DNA of 64,000 bases, from positions 1,736,001 to 1,800,000 of the forward strand of contig NZ_QJHL01000001.1 in the NCBI RefSeq assembly GCF_003202405.1. Direction: 5' to 3'. Numbering within the stretch: position 1 is the first letter of the stretch; the number at the start of each line of letters is the position of its first letter. The notes below the pieces were generated by a model, which was not told the DNA's origin, ran no database searches, and was given only the letters and a program-made list of their open reading frames with translations. Shown piece by piece: positions 45,301 to 53,554 of the stretch. Source of the stretch: Flavobacterium hydrophilum (GTDB taxonomy: Bacteria; Bacteroidota; Bacteroidia; Flavobacteriales; Flavobacteriaceae). A program made the position numbers and the translations under genes.

Positions 45301-45459
45301 GAATATAAAATTGATTTACCCCCAAGTACTGCAACAGTTTTCTGCATTTCAACCAAAACATTAGGTGTTGGATCTGCCAGTTGTGGTCCAAGGCCTCTTG
45401 AAAAATATCAGGTTTTTGCAGTGCCAACAGAATTCACTTATACCATTAATTTATTTTGA
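42313..45459 (+). CDS. GH2 beta-galactosidase
   Basis: This 1048-residue LacZ-type enzyme has a signal peptide (MKKYNHLILILVSLSFLNLTQAQ). Its order is sugar-binding domain, Ig-like domains, TIM barrel and C-terminal beta-galactosidase domain (small chain). Acid/base Glu486 is in WSLGNEGGG and nucleophile Glu553 in FYVCEFIHAM. It also has VNRHEHWSDVGHAV and RTSHYSNDPRWYELCDKWG. It hydrolyses terminal beta-galactosides, probably in the periplasm given the signal peptide. It is followed by GH43-CBM6 on the same strand and diverges from GH115. Confidence 0.94.
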   Translation: MKKYNHLILILVSLSFLNLTQAQDTSLSPIPPEIDNPELLGINKEPYHATLMPYANITEALKGNRHASSFCTSLNGQWKFNWVPTPEKRPADFYKPDYDVSGWKEITVPSNWEIHGYGTPFYRNLGYTIKKDYPHVMSEPEKWYTSYTERNPVGSYRREFSVPAEWIGRRTFITFDGVDSAFFLWVNGQKVGFSVNSRNAAEFDLTKYLKPGKNTIAVEVYQYSSGTWLEDQDMWRLHGIFRNVTLWSAPQVHIRDFFVKTDLDKEYKDATLDVSAKIKNYSDKTAKPQTFTATLYDKEGKEIAKGNVVGTALKANKEESLNVKIKVVNPLKWTAETPHLYTVVLTNSEGEIVSSKIGFRKVEIKGRVFMANGVPIKLKGVNRHEHWSDVGHAVTEEQMIRDLEVIKQGNCNHIRTSHYSNDPRWYELCDKWGIWLVAEANMEYHGYDTRFDEEPTIKAAIIDRNVANVENFKNHPSVIIWSLGNEGGGVSTNLKAAMAEVKAIDSTRFVHYERFGAGKNNPADLDGRMYGTAAEYVDMVKNWGLTKPFYVCEFIHAMFNSMGSLDEYSKAFDDNPEILGGAIWEFQDQALWNRRDPNHPILAYGGGFGEKPNDHYFIHKGVISYDRATEGNNVKPHYPEMKKAFQWIDTELTDPVNGSIRIKNKYQFISLDGFDAIWSLTENGQEIGSGKIKIRPTWGKGIFTANIPYKIEHPKAGSEYYLRISYKQKEKTLWADKDFEVATEQFKVPVNTLPQKEIKTTQTVKLVQNPESTIISGKDFSVSFDKKTGFMNQLNKNGINLLTPNGSPKLHLWRASHRNDDDWAYQQWEKYGVTTLQYKVVDFKVETIDKYSVRVTSTTKADGKEGFGVYHTATYLIKGDGSIKVDNDVQFIGFRINLARIGVRMLLDKKLDRMSFFGRGPFENYSDRKSSAEVGIYELGVNEQYEYEKPMERGNHEEVSWAKLSGKEMPSLMIKADEKLMQVAALPHTDEQMHPVEYKIDLPPSTATVFCISTKTLGVGSASCGPRPLEKYQVFAVPTEFTYTINLF

Positions 45460-45560
45460 CCTGAATTGGTATATGAAATCGTTTTAATACGTCAAGGAAA
45501 TTGGCTTTAAAATAGAAGTCAAGTGGGGTCCACTTATTAAAACAACTTTAATAATCATTT

Positions 45561-46946
45561 ATGATGAAATGTATTTGTAAAACGATGAAAAAATATACTT
45601 TATTTTTTAGTACGCTATTTTTTATATCGGTGTCCTTTTTGTGCAAAGCTCAAAATCCCATTATTCAAACTAAATATACTGCCGATCCGGCTCCATTTGT
45701 CTATAAGGATACGGTTTTCTTATATGTTAGTCATGATGAGGAAGATGCCGGCCCGGGCATGGGTAAATTCCTGATGAAAGACTGGCTGCTTTACACCTCT
45801 GTAGACATGGTCAACTGGACCGATCACGGAGTGGTAGCTTCATTAAAAGATTTTAACTGGGGAAAGCAGGACAACGGCGCCTGGGCTCCGCAGTGTATTG
45901 AACGCAACGGGAAGTTTTATCTCTACTGCCCTATCCATATGATTGGTATAGGGGTTCTGGTAGCGGACAGCCCGTACGGGCCATTTAAGGACCCGCTTGG
46001 AAAACCCCTGATTAAAAACAGTATGGATGATATAGATCCTTCAGTTTATATCGATGATGACAAACAGGCTTATTTATACTGGGGAAATCCTAAAGTATAT
46101 CATGTTAAGCTAAGCGAATATATGATTTCCTTTAAAGGAGACATAGTGGCTGAACAAATGACCATAGCGGAATTTGGTAAACGGGACGGACATCAAAAAA
46201 GGGCAACACAATATGAAGAGGGTCCCTGGTTTTATAAAAGGAATAATCTGTATTATATGGCTTTTGCCTCTACCTGCTGTCCTGAGGGAATAGGATATTC
46301 CATGAGTAAATCGCCAACAGGTCCTTGGGAATATAAGGGAAGTATAATGGACGGGGACAGCAGATCAAGCGGGAATCATCCGGGAATTATAGATTATAAA
46401 GGAAAATCCTATCTTTTTGGCTTCAATTTCCGTTTAAATTTCATGATTACCGATAAGCACCACGAAAGGCGCTCTGTCTGTGTAGAAGAATTTCAGTACA
46501 ATACTGACGGAACTATACCTAAATTGCTCTGGTGGTCTGAAACCGGCGTGAAACCAGCGGGCGTATTAAATCCTTTTATACGTACAGAGGCTGAAACGAT
46601 TGCCTGGAGCCAGGGACTCAAAACCATCAAAGGTGTAAATGGGATGTATGTTACAGATATTGATAACGGTGATTACATAAAAATTCAGGCAGTGGATTTT
46701 GGCAAAGGCGCAAGAAAATTTGAGGCCAGTATTGCCAGTGTGTCACCGGATGCTGCAATTGAAATCCATCTTGACAGCCCCACGGGCGCCTTATTAGGTG
46801 TCTTAAAAATCAAAACTACCGGAGGCAAATGGGTAAGCCAGTCTTGTACCGTAAAAAAACACGTAGGCATACATGATCTATACTTTGTTTTTAAGAGAGC
46901 GAGCAAAGGCCTTTTTGATTACGACTGGTGGAAGTTCACCAAATAA
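45561..46946 (+). CDS. GH43 arabinofuranosidase with C-terminal CBM6-like module
   Basis: This 461-residue exported enzyme has a hydrophobic signal region after MKKYTLFFSTLFF. The GH43 propeller has ADPAPFVYKDTVFLYVSHDE (base Asp in ADPAP), DDIDPSVYIDDDKQAYLYWG and EEGPWFYKRNNLYYM (acid Glu in EEGP). From about residue 330 a CBM6-type beta-sandwich follows (FIRTEAETIAWSQGLKT, FGKGARKFEASIAS, GIHDLYFVFKRAS). The combination is that of arabinoxylan arabinofuranohydrolases. Either 45561 or the ATG at 45585 could be the start; the latter gives a more usual signal peptide. Confidence 0.9.
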   Translation: MMKCICKTMKKYTLFFSTLFFISVSFLCKAQNPIIQTKYTADPAPFVYKDTVFLYVSHDEEDAGPGMGKFLMKDWLLYTSVDMVNWTDHGVVASLKDFNWGKQDNGAWAPQCIERNGKFYLYCPIHMIGIGVLVADSPYGPFKDPLGKPLIKNSMDDIDPSVYIDDDKQAYLYWGNPKVYHVKLSEYMISFKGDIVAEQMTIAEFGKRDGHQKRATQYEEGPWFYKRNNLYYMAFASTCCPEGIGYSMSKSPTGPWEYKGSIMDGDSRSSGNHPGIIDYKGKSYLFGFNFRLNFMITDKHHERRSVCVEEFQYNTDGTIPKLLWWSETGVKPAGVLNPFIRTEAETIAWSQGLKTIKGVNGMYVTDIDNGDYIKIQAVDFGKGARKFEASIASVSPDAAIEIHLDSPTGALLGVLKIKTTGGKWVSQSCTVKKHVGIHDLYFVFKRASKGLFDYDWWKFTK

Positions 46947-47184
46947 GTTACGATGAATTTCTCGGTTTTGCTTCTGGGATAAAAAACGTGGATTTATGGA
47001 TAGTTGCTCTCAAAACCTGGATAGGTGCAAACTGGGAATGCAAACTTATCGCATAATTTGGGTTTAAATAACTATTTTTACCGGCTTGCATTGGATTTGT
47101 ATCGATGGTAGTTAGTAAAATGAGATGATTAACTTTCTCCCAATTTATATATCCGCATCTAAATAATGCAAAAATACGTTAACA

Positions 47185-48060
47185 ATGAAGACATTTAAAT
47201 TCTTAAAAAATAAGTATAATGTTGAGCTCCTAATAGATATAGGCACTTATAAAGACATTCCATTTTATTTTTTTGAAAGTGAACTTCATCATACGGATTT
47301 TTATGAACTTATATTTTTTTCTAAAGGAAACGGTTATTTAGAACTTGATCAGCAAAGAATAGAAATTTCAGATAATACAGTCGTTTTTATTTCTCCATTT
47401 CAAAAAAGAAGATGGTTTTTGGACAAGACTAAGATCGAATGTTATTTCCTCTTTTTCCAGGACAGCTTTCTGTCTAATTTCTTCTCAGATAAACTCTTCT
47501 CTTTCAGGCTGCAGTTTTTCTACAACAAAACCAAACCGCTCTATCTAAAGGTTAATGATGACTTCTTTAAACAGTTAACGGATATAATTCAGGAGCTGCT
47601 TAGTGAGATCAAAACATTTAGATCAGATAGCGAACATATTATAAGAGCATTGTTATACTTTATATTGATCAAACTCAATCGAGCCTATGCAGAGCATTAC
47701 CTTTTGTCTTCAGAAACAGAAAATAATAGCATTGCATTTATGTTTAAAGAGATTCTGCAAAATGAAGTCCGTAAAATAAGAAATATCGACTATTATGCGC
47801 AACAGTTAGGTATCAGCAGAGTAACACTAAATAAATGCATCAAAAAGCAGTTCGGGGTTACCGTTTCTGAAATGGTAAATGAATTTATTCTCTTTGAGAT
47901 AAAGTCTCTGCTGTCTTATACGAAGCTGAATATAAATGAAATTTCATATCTATTGCAATTCTCCCAGGCAAATCATTTAACGCGTTTCTTCAAGGCGCAA
48001 ACAGGAATCTCACCAAAAGAATTCAGAAATGCTTATCAAAATGGTAGTTCTGTTATCTAA
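47185..48060 (+). CDS. AraC-family regulator near the hemicellulose genes
   Basis: This 291-residue protein has an N-terminal cupin-like sensing domain (about 20-130; YELIFFSKGNGYLELDQQRIEI) and a C-terminal AraC helix-turn-helix pair (about 195-285; IDYYAQQLGISRVTLNKCIKKQ, then INEISYLLQFSQANHLTRFFKAQTGISPKEFR). It is on the same strand as GH2/GH43 but 238 bases downstream, with its own promoter likely. It may control the hydrolase genes, but the palindromic sites at 42088 and 42164 look more like LacI-type operators, so a second regulator may be elsewhere. Confidence 0.88.
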   Translation: MKTFKFLKNKYNVELLIDIGTYKDIPFYFFESELHHTDFYELIFFSKGNGYLELDQQRIEISDNTVVFISPFQKRRWFLDKTKIECYFLFFQDSFLSNFFSDKLFSFRLQFFYNKTKPLYLKVNDDFFKQLTDIIQELLSEIKTFRSDSEHIIRALLYFILIKLNRAYAEHYLLSSETENNSIAFMFKEILQNEVRKIRNIDYYAQQLGISRVTLNKCIKKQFGVTVSEMVNEFILFEIKSLLSYTKLNINEISYLLQFSQANHLTRFFKAQTGISPKEFRNAYQNGSSVI

Positions 48061-48209
48061 CTGGTAACTATTCTATTTTACATGTATGATATATTTGTAC
48101 ATGAAAATATTATAAAAAAGACAGCAAGCATCCTTATCGAAATCACTAGTAAATATGGTCTATTCTCAGTAGAACACTTAAACTAGCAGACAATTAAAAT
48201 AGCATCTCA

Positions 48210-48875
48210 ATGAAAAAGCAAATCAAATTTAGCTCTATTTTCACTTTGATATTACTCCCCTGCTTTTTATTCGGCCAACGACAACAAACCCTCGAACTCG
48301 CGAGCCTGTACAAAAAAGGAAAGCTAAAATCAGTAAATAGAGAAATCAAAATCGTTTCGAGTGATAGTGGAGCTTATCTAAAAATATTGGAAAGTAAAAA
48401 GGAAGGTATTGTATGGCTGCCTGATCGGGACTTTAAAAATGGTACAATTGAAATTGAAATGCGTGGAAAAGACGTTTTTCAACGAAGTTTTATTGGGATT
48501 GCCTTTCATGGTGTCGATGATATTAATTATGATGCTGTTTATTGTCGTCCTTTCAATTTTTTTGCTAAAGATTCTGTTCGGAGAATTCATGCTGTGCAAT
48601 ACATCTCGCATCCCGATTTTACCTGGGAAAAATTAAGAAAGGAAAGGAATGCGGTTTTTGAGAAAGAAATCATCAATCCACCAAACGCTAATGATTGGTT
48701 TATCATGAAATTAGTAATTGACAGAACAACTGTTAAAGCATATATAAACAATGCAACCGACCCTTCGCTGATGGTTGAAAAACTAAACAATCGAACATCG
48801 GGAAAAATAGGGCTATTTACAGCAGATAGCAGCGGAGGAGACTTTAAGATCATTAAGATAAATTATAAAAAATAA
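48210..48875 (+). CDS. Exported LamG/DUF1080-like domain protein
   Basis: This 221-residue protein has a signal peptide (MKKQIKFSSIFTLILLPCFLFGQ) and a concanavalin-like beta-sandwich: GTIEIEMRGKDVF, FIGIAFHGVDDINYDAVYCRPFNF, NDWFIMKLVIDRTTVKAYIN, and GKIGLFTADSSGGDFKIIKI at the end. The pattern matches DUF1080 (3-keto-disaccharide hydrolase-like) and LamG folds. It probably binds or cleaves a sugar outside the cytoplasm. A TATATTTG at 48090-48097 lies upstream without a good TTG. Confidence 0.78.
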   Translation: MKKQIKFSSIFTLILLPCFLFGQRQQTLELASLYKKGKLKSVNREIKIVSSDSGAYLKILESKKEGIVWLPDRDFKNGTIEIEMRGKDVFQRSFIGIAFHGVDDINYDAVYCRPFNFFAKDSVRRIHAVQYISHPDFTWEKLRKERNAVFEKEIINPPNANDWFIMKLVIDRTTVKAYINNATDPSLMVEKLNNRTSGKIGLFTADSSGGDFKIIKINYKK

Positions 48876-48952
48876 AACCATTACTAAACCTGTATCTCTT
48901 GGTAAATCCATCTGCTAATTTTGTGTTCTAATCTATAAATAAATTTATACTT

Positions 48953-49540
48953 ATGAGAAAATCAATCATGAACAATGTTTTATTGCAGGAATCAGAAACT
49001 GCTCGAGAAAGTTTAAAAATCGTTTATACTATACTATTGCTGGCACTGATTGCTTTGATTTTTTCTGCCTGTTCCAATTACGAAGGGGGCGGCAATACAT
49101 CTGACTATTATTTTAAGGCTACCGTTGATGGCCGTGAAATAAATTACCATTCCGCAAAATTTCAAGGCGATGGCGGTACTGATAACATATGGGAACATGT
49201 CGTAGTTGGAGCTGATGAAACTTCATATACTTTTAATGGACCATTGCCTCCTTCTCTTGATTTTGAAATATGGTATAACGGTGGGAATATCGAACCCGGC
49301 GATTATATTAGTCCCACAGATGGGCGCTTGATAGTACGCTATGCTATCCAGACTTCCGAGGGAACGAATGTATATAATACATCCTGGCATGACTCGCCAT
49401 TTAAGGTAACTATAGAAGCGATCAGCAAAGAAGGCATTAAAGGAACAATGGCGGGAACCCTTCAAAACCAGCAAGGAGAAACCAGGATAATCACTAATGG
49501 TTCATTCAATCTTCCTTATGATCAGCTGGTAAATCCATAA
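48953..49540 (+). CDS. Putative lipoprotein with beta-rich domain
   Basis: This 195-residue protein has an unusual N-terminus: about 20 charged residues before a hydrophobic helix (TILLLALIALIFSAC) with a lipobox FSAC. The Asn/Gly-rich linker NYEGGGNTSD leads to a beta-rich domain (ATVDGREINYHSAKFQGDGG, LEIWYNGGNIEPGDYISP-like). An internal ATG at 48968 could be the start. I do not recognise the family; similar small domains bind ligands on the cell surface. TAATTTTG at 48916-48923 may be its -7 element. Confidence 0.65.
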   Translation: MRKSIMNNVLLQESETARESLKIVYTILLLALIALIFSACSNYEGGGNTSDYYFKATVDGREINYHSAKFQGDGGTDNIWEHVVVGADETSYTFNGPLPPSLDFEIWYNGGNIEPGDYISPTDGRLIVRYAIQTSEGTNVYNTSWHDSPFKVTIEAISKEGIKGTMAGTLQNQQGETRIITNGSFNLPYDQLVNP

Positions 49541-49700
49541 AAGTGCCATAGAGTGCAGTCAAACAATTCATAGAAACAATGCTAAAAAATCGGGATCGAA
49601 TTGAAGAATTGTTGAAGTAGGATATCGCGAGATTGTTAAAGTAGAGTCACACTAATAATTTCTGCCTCACAATTTATTTACTAAGATCAAACCTATAATC

Positions 49701-50498
49701 ATGCTAAAATATAAATCGCTTATAAAACTTCTTATTGTAATTATCTTATTGGCCGGAAGTTCTGCCAGCGCCCAGCTAGATGGCCTGCTTCAAAAAGTAA
49801 AGGATAAAGCTGGGGAAGTAATTGAAAAAGAGACAGATAATAAAAGGTCCACAAAAAGCCATAAAAATTCTGGACGGACTGTCATTGCTTCTGGGGATTT
49901 TCATAAAGGAGATACGCTGATTTTTGATGAAGATTTTTCGAAATATAAAGCAGGTGCCTCCGCCGGGAGTTTTAAGACAAACGGTGCTGCGATTGTGGCC
50001 ATTGTAGCCGGACAGAAAGGAAAATGGATGGTTTTGCAGGATAAAGCAACCTTCAAGCTTTCAAAGGGGCTCAAGTATCCAAAGCGATTTACTGTAGAAT
50101 TTGACATACTGGCATCGGGAGATAAGATTACCGATATTTCGCCCATGTCCTTTGGTTTTGCAACAGATAATAGTGCCCGTGAGTATACCAGCAATGTGGG
50201 GTCATATGTAGAACTGCACTATTATGACGCCAATCAGGTCAATATCGGTAGCAGCAATCCACAAAAATTTGTCAATACTACGTATGATCTTGCTCAGGAC
50301 CTTAACCAGCCTTTGCATGTTGCCTTAACTATTGATGGAGACACGATGGCTGTATATCTGAATAATACAAAGCTTGCCGATACCGTTTTATTTAGTCTTG
50401 GCGCAGCTAAAAACTTCTTTATAACCGCTCCATGGGAATATAAAAATGACGCTAAGGTCTTGGTTTCTAATTTTAAAATCTCAGCATTCAGAAATTGA
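49701..50498 (+). CDS. Exported LamG-like domain protein
   Basis: This 265-residue protein has a signal peptide (MLKYKSLIKLLIVIILLAGSSASAQ) and a charged helical segment (LLQKVKDKAGEVIEKETDNKR). A jelly-roll domain follows from about residue 70: DTLIFDEDFSKYKAGASAGSF, KRFTVEFDILASGD, YDANQVNIG, HVALTIDGDTMAVYLNNTKLAD. The arrangement resembles N-terminal parts of some OmpA-type proteins, but no OmpA domain is present. A surface or periplasmic carbohydrate-binding role is possible. It follows other exported proteins of the locus. Confidence 0.72.
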   Translation: MLKYKSLIKLLIVIILLAGSSASAQLDGLLQKVKDKAGEVIEKETDNKRSTKSHKNSGRTVIASGDFHKGDTLIFDEDFSKYKAGASAGSFKTNGAAIVAIVAGQKGKWMVLQDKATFKLSKGLKYPKRFTVEFDILASGDKITDISPMSFGFATDNSAREYTSNVGSYVELHYYDANQVNIGSSNPQKFVNTTYDLAQDLNQPLHVALTIDGDTMAVYLNNTKLADTVLFSLGAAKNFFITAPWEYKNDAKVLVSNFKISAFRN

Positions 50499-50639
50499 GA
50501 AAGCAGAATAGCACAATGGCAGAAAGCAAGTGAGATTTAGTTTTTTTCCTCAAGCTAATTTTGTACTTGCAATATGTGGCGGACAGAGTTTCACTCTCTT
50601 ATAAAACTCTTTATTAACAGCTTTAGTCCCTATACTATT

Positions 50640-50987
50640 ATGATGAAAAGAATACTTTTAATTATTTTGCTTTCTAGTCACCTTTTTGCTACTCCATCAC
50701 TGAAGGAAAATTTTACCATCTGGGGAAGGATTGTAGATAATGGCTTTAGCCCTATTGAATCGTTTTCGATTAAGGTTTTCGAACTTAATGTTTTTACAAA
50801 GCAAAAAAAATTAATTCATGATTTTAAATTCAGAGATGATAATGGAGAGTTTTTAATAAAAAACCTTAATTCAGAAACTTATCTTATTGAAATTACAGTT
50901 GAAAATTATACCAGGTACAGCATCATAAAAACAGTTGGAAATAAAAACGAATCAGTTGGAGAAATCGTTTTGCAAAACACTTGGTAA
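50640..50987 (+). CDS. Small exported carboxypeptidase-regulatory-like domain protein
   Basis: This 115-residue protein has a signal-peptide-like N-terminus (MMKRILLIILLSSHLFA). A single CarboxypepD_reg-type beta-sandwich follows: IWGRIVDNGFSPIESFSIKVFE, then FRDDNGEFLIKNLNSETYLIEI. Such domains usually sit at the N-terminus of TonB-dependent receptors; here it stands alone. I start at 50640, since the upstream ATG at 50574 adds 22 residues before the signal sequence. It could be a free-standing surface domain or a remnant of a larger receptor. Confidence 0.68.
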   Translation: MMKRILLIILLSSHLFATPSLKENFTIWGRIVDNGFSPIESFSIKVFELNVFTKQKKLIHDFKFRDDNGEFLIKNLNSETYLIEITVENYTRYSIIKTVGNKNESVGEIVLQNTW

Positions 50988-51248
50988 ATGAAAAATGGTT
51001 TCTTTCTATTTCTAGTTATCTTTTTTACCATAATTATTTTCTCAAAAAAAATAATCTTAAAGTTATTTTTTGTATTAAAATATCTGATTGCACAATGGAA
51101 TGCCTCTATTTCCACAAAACCTTAAGGCTGTCTATAAAAGATCTAATAATTTTTTCCTTAAGCTTGATTTGTGAAATCATAAAGATTTTTCAATCTATCC
51201 CCAACAGGACATCCAAACCAAATTCATAAAGCAAATGAAAGACAGCGT

Positions 51249-51608
51249 CTACACATAGTAAGCCAATATCTTCAAATCTTCCATAAAATTTATAGAAATT
51301 TGTCCCGTGGAGGTCACTACTCGGGACAAAAGAAAAATATCATCTTTTGTCCCGTTTTTTTTCAGTAATATATTGTTTACCAAATAGATGCAGTTAACCA
51401 TTTCATTGATTCGGGCGGTGCGGATTTTCTTTTCTTTAAATGTGAAATTTTCGGGAAAAATTAAACCAATTAATTCTATACAATCAGCTAAAGTCGCACT
51501 ATCAAAGGCTTCGCCTAGCTTTATAAGGTTTTCCTGAACACTCAAGTCAAGTGGCTGTTCTATTAAGCTTTTAATTTTAAAATTACAGCAAAACAGTACA
51601 AATAACAC
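51249..51608 (-). pseudogene. C-terminal remnant of a large serine recombinase
   Basis: This 119-codon ORF reads LIKLGEAFDSATLADCIELIG, then LIFPENFTFKEKKIRTARINEMVNCIYLVNN, which resembles the C-terminal end of Bacteroidota large serine site-specific recombinases (the 'xxIFPEKLxFDxxxxRTARLNE' segment). The catalytic N-terminal domain is absent and the sequence upstream is a repeat copy, so it is a broken gene. Its last 25 residues (TSTGQISINFMEDLKILAYYV) lie inside a second repeat family. It marks a past mobile element. Confidence 0.65.
51258..51330 (+). repeat. Recombinase-tail/att-like repeat, copy A
   Basis: AGCCAATATCTTCAAATCTTCC, ATAAAATTTATAGAAATTTGTCCC and GAGGTCACTAC match copies B and C block by block. 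In minus reading it is the end of the recombinase remnant. Confidence 0.7.
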
Positions 51609-51617
51609 TGCCCTTTC

Positions 51618-51700
51618 AGCCCCGATAGAAGCGGAAATCCTTTTTTGCCGTGGTTCGGCGCAAAAGATTGCAGCGCATAGCGGGAAAAGCTCCTAAAAAA
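51618..51700 (+). repeat. Interspersed hairpin repeat, copy 4
   Basis: AGCCCCGATAGAAGCGGAAATCC, then the stem CTTTTTTGCCG/CGGCGCAAAAG with loop TGGTT, then CGCATAGCGGGAAAAGCTCC. It abuts the recombinase remnant. The stem differs from copies 1-3 by paired substitutions. Confidence 0.8.
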
Positions 51701-51993
51701 CAATATGATATACAATTGACAATAACGGGCACTCCAATTGGATTCCGGCAATTCCTGATACTTTCTTAATCTGATCAATTAAAAAAACCTCCACAGCTGC
51801 TTGATTTTAAAAGTTATAAATTAAATTGAGATAAGCAGCTCGATTTTAAACCATTACAATGTTCTAAATTTTATTCTAATTCTGCCAAAAACCCAATATT
51901 TGCAGGCAGGTAAATCTGCATAAAAGCATGATGCTGTTTTTTGAAAATATTTAATTAATTTTAATTCTTTAATTAATGACCTGCATATTGCAA
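51701..51993. other. Spacer before the first Crp/Fnr gene
   Basis: About 290 bases of AT-rich sequence; no gene. It follows the repeat and recombinase remnant and probably contains the Crp/Fnr promoter, not recognised. Confidence 0.35.
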
Positions 51994-52575
51994 ATGACAG
52001 TACTTTTAAAACAAAATATCGCTAAACATATTTCTCTTTCAGCAAATGAAACCCAACAGTTTTGCGCTTTGTTTGAACAAAAGTTAATTCCAAAAAAGAG
52101 CTTTTTACTCAGAGAAGGCGAGATTTGTAAATTTGAAGGCTTTGTCACCAAAGGGCTGTTTCGTGTCTATCATATTGACAAAAATGGTTTTGAGCAGATA
52201 CTCTATTTTGCAATTGAAAATTGGTGGATTACCGATATTGACAGTTTTACGGCCGAGACCCCTTCACAACTTTTCATAGAAGCGCTTGAAGACAGCGAAG
52301 TGCTTCTAATTTCTAAAAAGGATAAAGAGTTTGCTTATGCTAATTTACCTCAAATTGAAAAACTATTTCGGGTTATGACCCAAAAAACGCACGTTGCCCT
52401 TCAACGAAGAATGATTGATAATTTGAGTAAAACGGCTGAATCCCGTTATATAGAATTTACAGAAAAATACCCACAGCTTCTCCAGCGCCTTTCTAACATC
52501 CAAATAGGTGCCTATTTGGGAATTACCAATGTTTTTCTAAGTAATATTCGAAAGAAAATTGCTGTAAAAAAATAA
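51994..52575 (+). CDS. Crp/Fnr-family regulator 1
   Basis: This 193-residue protein has an N-terminal cNMP-binding-like domain (about 15-125; LREGEICKFEGFVTKGLFRVY) and a C-terminal helical segment ending IGAYLGITNVFLSNIRKKI, the winged-helix DNA-binding part. Phosphate-binding Arg/Ser of CRP are not conserved, so the ligand is unclear. It is a paralog of the regulator at 54055, and together they flank the MBL and NTF2-like genes. ATG 51994 is preferred over 51976. The gene lies 88 bases upstream of the MBL gene. Confidence 0.85.
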   Translation: MTVLLKQNIAKHISLSANETQQFCALFEQKLIPKKSFLLREGEICKFEGFVTKGLFRVYHIDKNGFEQILYFAIENWWITDIDSFTAETPSQLFIEALEDSEVLLISKKDKEFAYANLPQIEKLFRVMTQKTHVALQRRMIDNLSKTAESRYIEFTEKYPQLLQRLSNIQIGAYLGITNVFLSNIRKKIAVKK

Positions 52576-52663
52576 GATTTCCCTTTATTTATTAAACTAG
52601 TTTAATGTTTTGATATCGCATATCGTTTCATCTTTGCAGTGTTAATCTAAAACAGCACAAGAA

Positions 52664-53554
52664 ATGAAACACACTATCTCGACAGTATTTATAACAATTT
52701 TAATTTTATTTAATATGGAATCACAAGCACAGAGTTTCAAAACAATTGAAACTAAAGATTTTAAATTTCAAATTTACAACGCATCAGAAAACAGCTTTGG
52801 CGTAGCATCTGTAATCGTATTGGGAAAAACAGATGCGGTTTTGATTGACGCCCAATTTACTTTGGGGGATGCCGAAAAAGTTGCGCAGGAAATTAAAGCA
52901 GGCGGAAAAAAATTAACCACAATTTATATTTCCCACGCAGATCCTGATTACTATTTTGGATTGGAGATTTTTAAAAAATATTTCCCGGATGTAGTGGCGT
53001 ATGCCTCACCTGCTTCTGTAGAAGCAATTAAGGCTACGGCTCAAAAAAAATTAGACGTCTGGGGTGAACGATTGGGTAAAGCCATTACTTCAAATGTTGT
53101 TTTGCCGCAGGTTTTAAAAGGAAACAGTATTGAACTGGAAGATCAGAAATTAGAAATCATTGGTTTGGAAGAATTTCCGAACAAGACTTTTGTATGGATT
53201 CCTTCTATCAAAGCAGTTGTGGGCGGAATCAATGTTTTTGGAACTAGTTTCCATCTTTGGATGGCGGATGCACAAACTCCGGAAGCCCGTAAAAACTGGA
53301 TTGACGTTTTAGATAAAATCTCGGCATTGAAACCTGAAATTGTAATTCCGGCTCATGCTAATTCCAATTCTCCATTTGATATTGCTGCTGTAAATCATAC
53401 CAAAAGTTACATTCAATTCTACGAAGAAGCTTTGAAAACCAATAAAACATCAGAAGCCTTAATTAAAGCTTTGAAAACAAAATATCCAACACTTACTTTT
53501 GAAACTGCCTTGCAGATCGGTGCAAAAGTAAATACTGGAGAAATGAAATGGTAA
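52664..53554 (+). CDS. MBL-fold exported protein with altered metal motif
   Basis: This 296-residue protein has a signal peptide (MKHTISTVFITILILFNMESQAQ) and an MBL-fold pattern (VIVLGKTDAVLIDAQFTLGDA, IKAVVGGINVFG, IVIPAHANSN). The usual HxHxDH is HADPDY at 91-96, so the second His is Asp93 and the third is Tyr96. Family proteins with full HxHxDH are hydrolases; this one may bind one metal or none. The next gene overlaps it by 7 bases. It is probably periplasmic. Confidence 0.85.
   Translation: MKHTISTVFITILILFNMESQAQSFKTIETKDFKFQIYNASENSFGVASVIVLGKTDAVLIDAQFTLGDAEKVAQEIKAGGKKLTTIYISHADPDYYFGLEIFKKYFPDVVAYASPASVEAIKATAQKKLDVWGERLGKAITSNVVLPQVLKGNSIELEDQKLEIIGLEEFPNKTFVWIPSIKAVVGGINVFGTSFHLWMADAQTPEARKNWIDVLDKISALKPEIVIPAHANSNSPFDIAAVNHTKSYIQFYEEALKTNKTSEALIKALKTKYPTLTFETALQIGAKVNTGEMKW

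Noticed and set aside
48090..48097. TATATTTG upstream of the DUF1080-like gene as a promoter
   Set aside because: It matches the -7 consensus but no TTG lies at 17-23 bases, so I did not list it as a promoter.
50981..51229. 82-codon plus-strand ORF after the CarboxypepD_reg gene
   Set aside because: It overlaps the previous gene end, is Ile/Phe/Lys-rich without a pattern, and runs into the repeat region.
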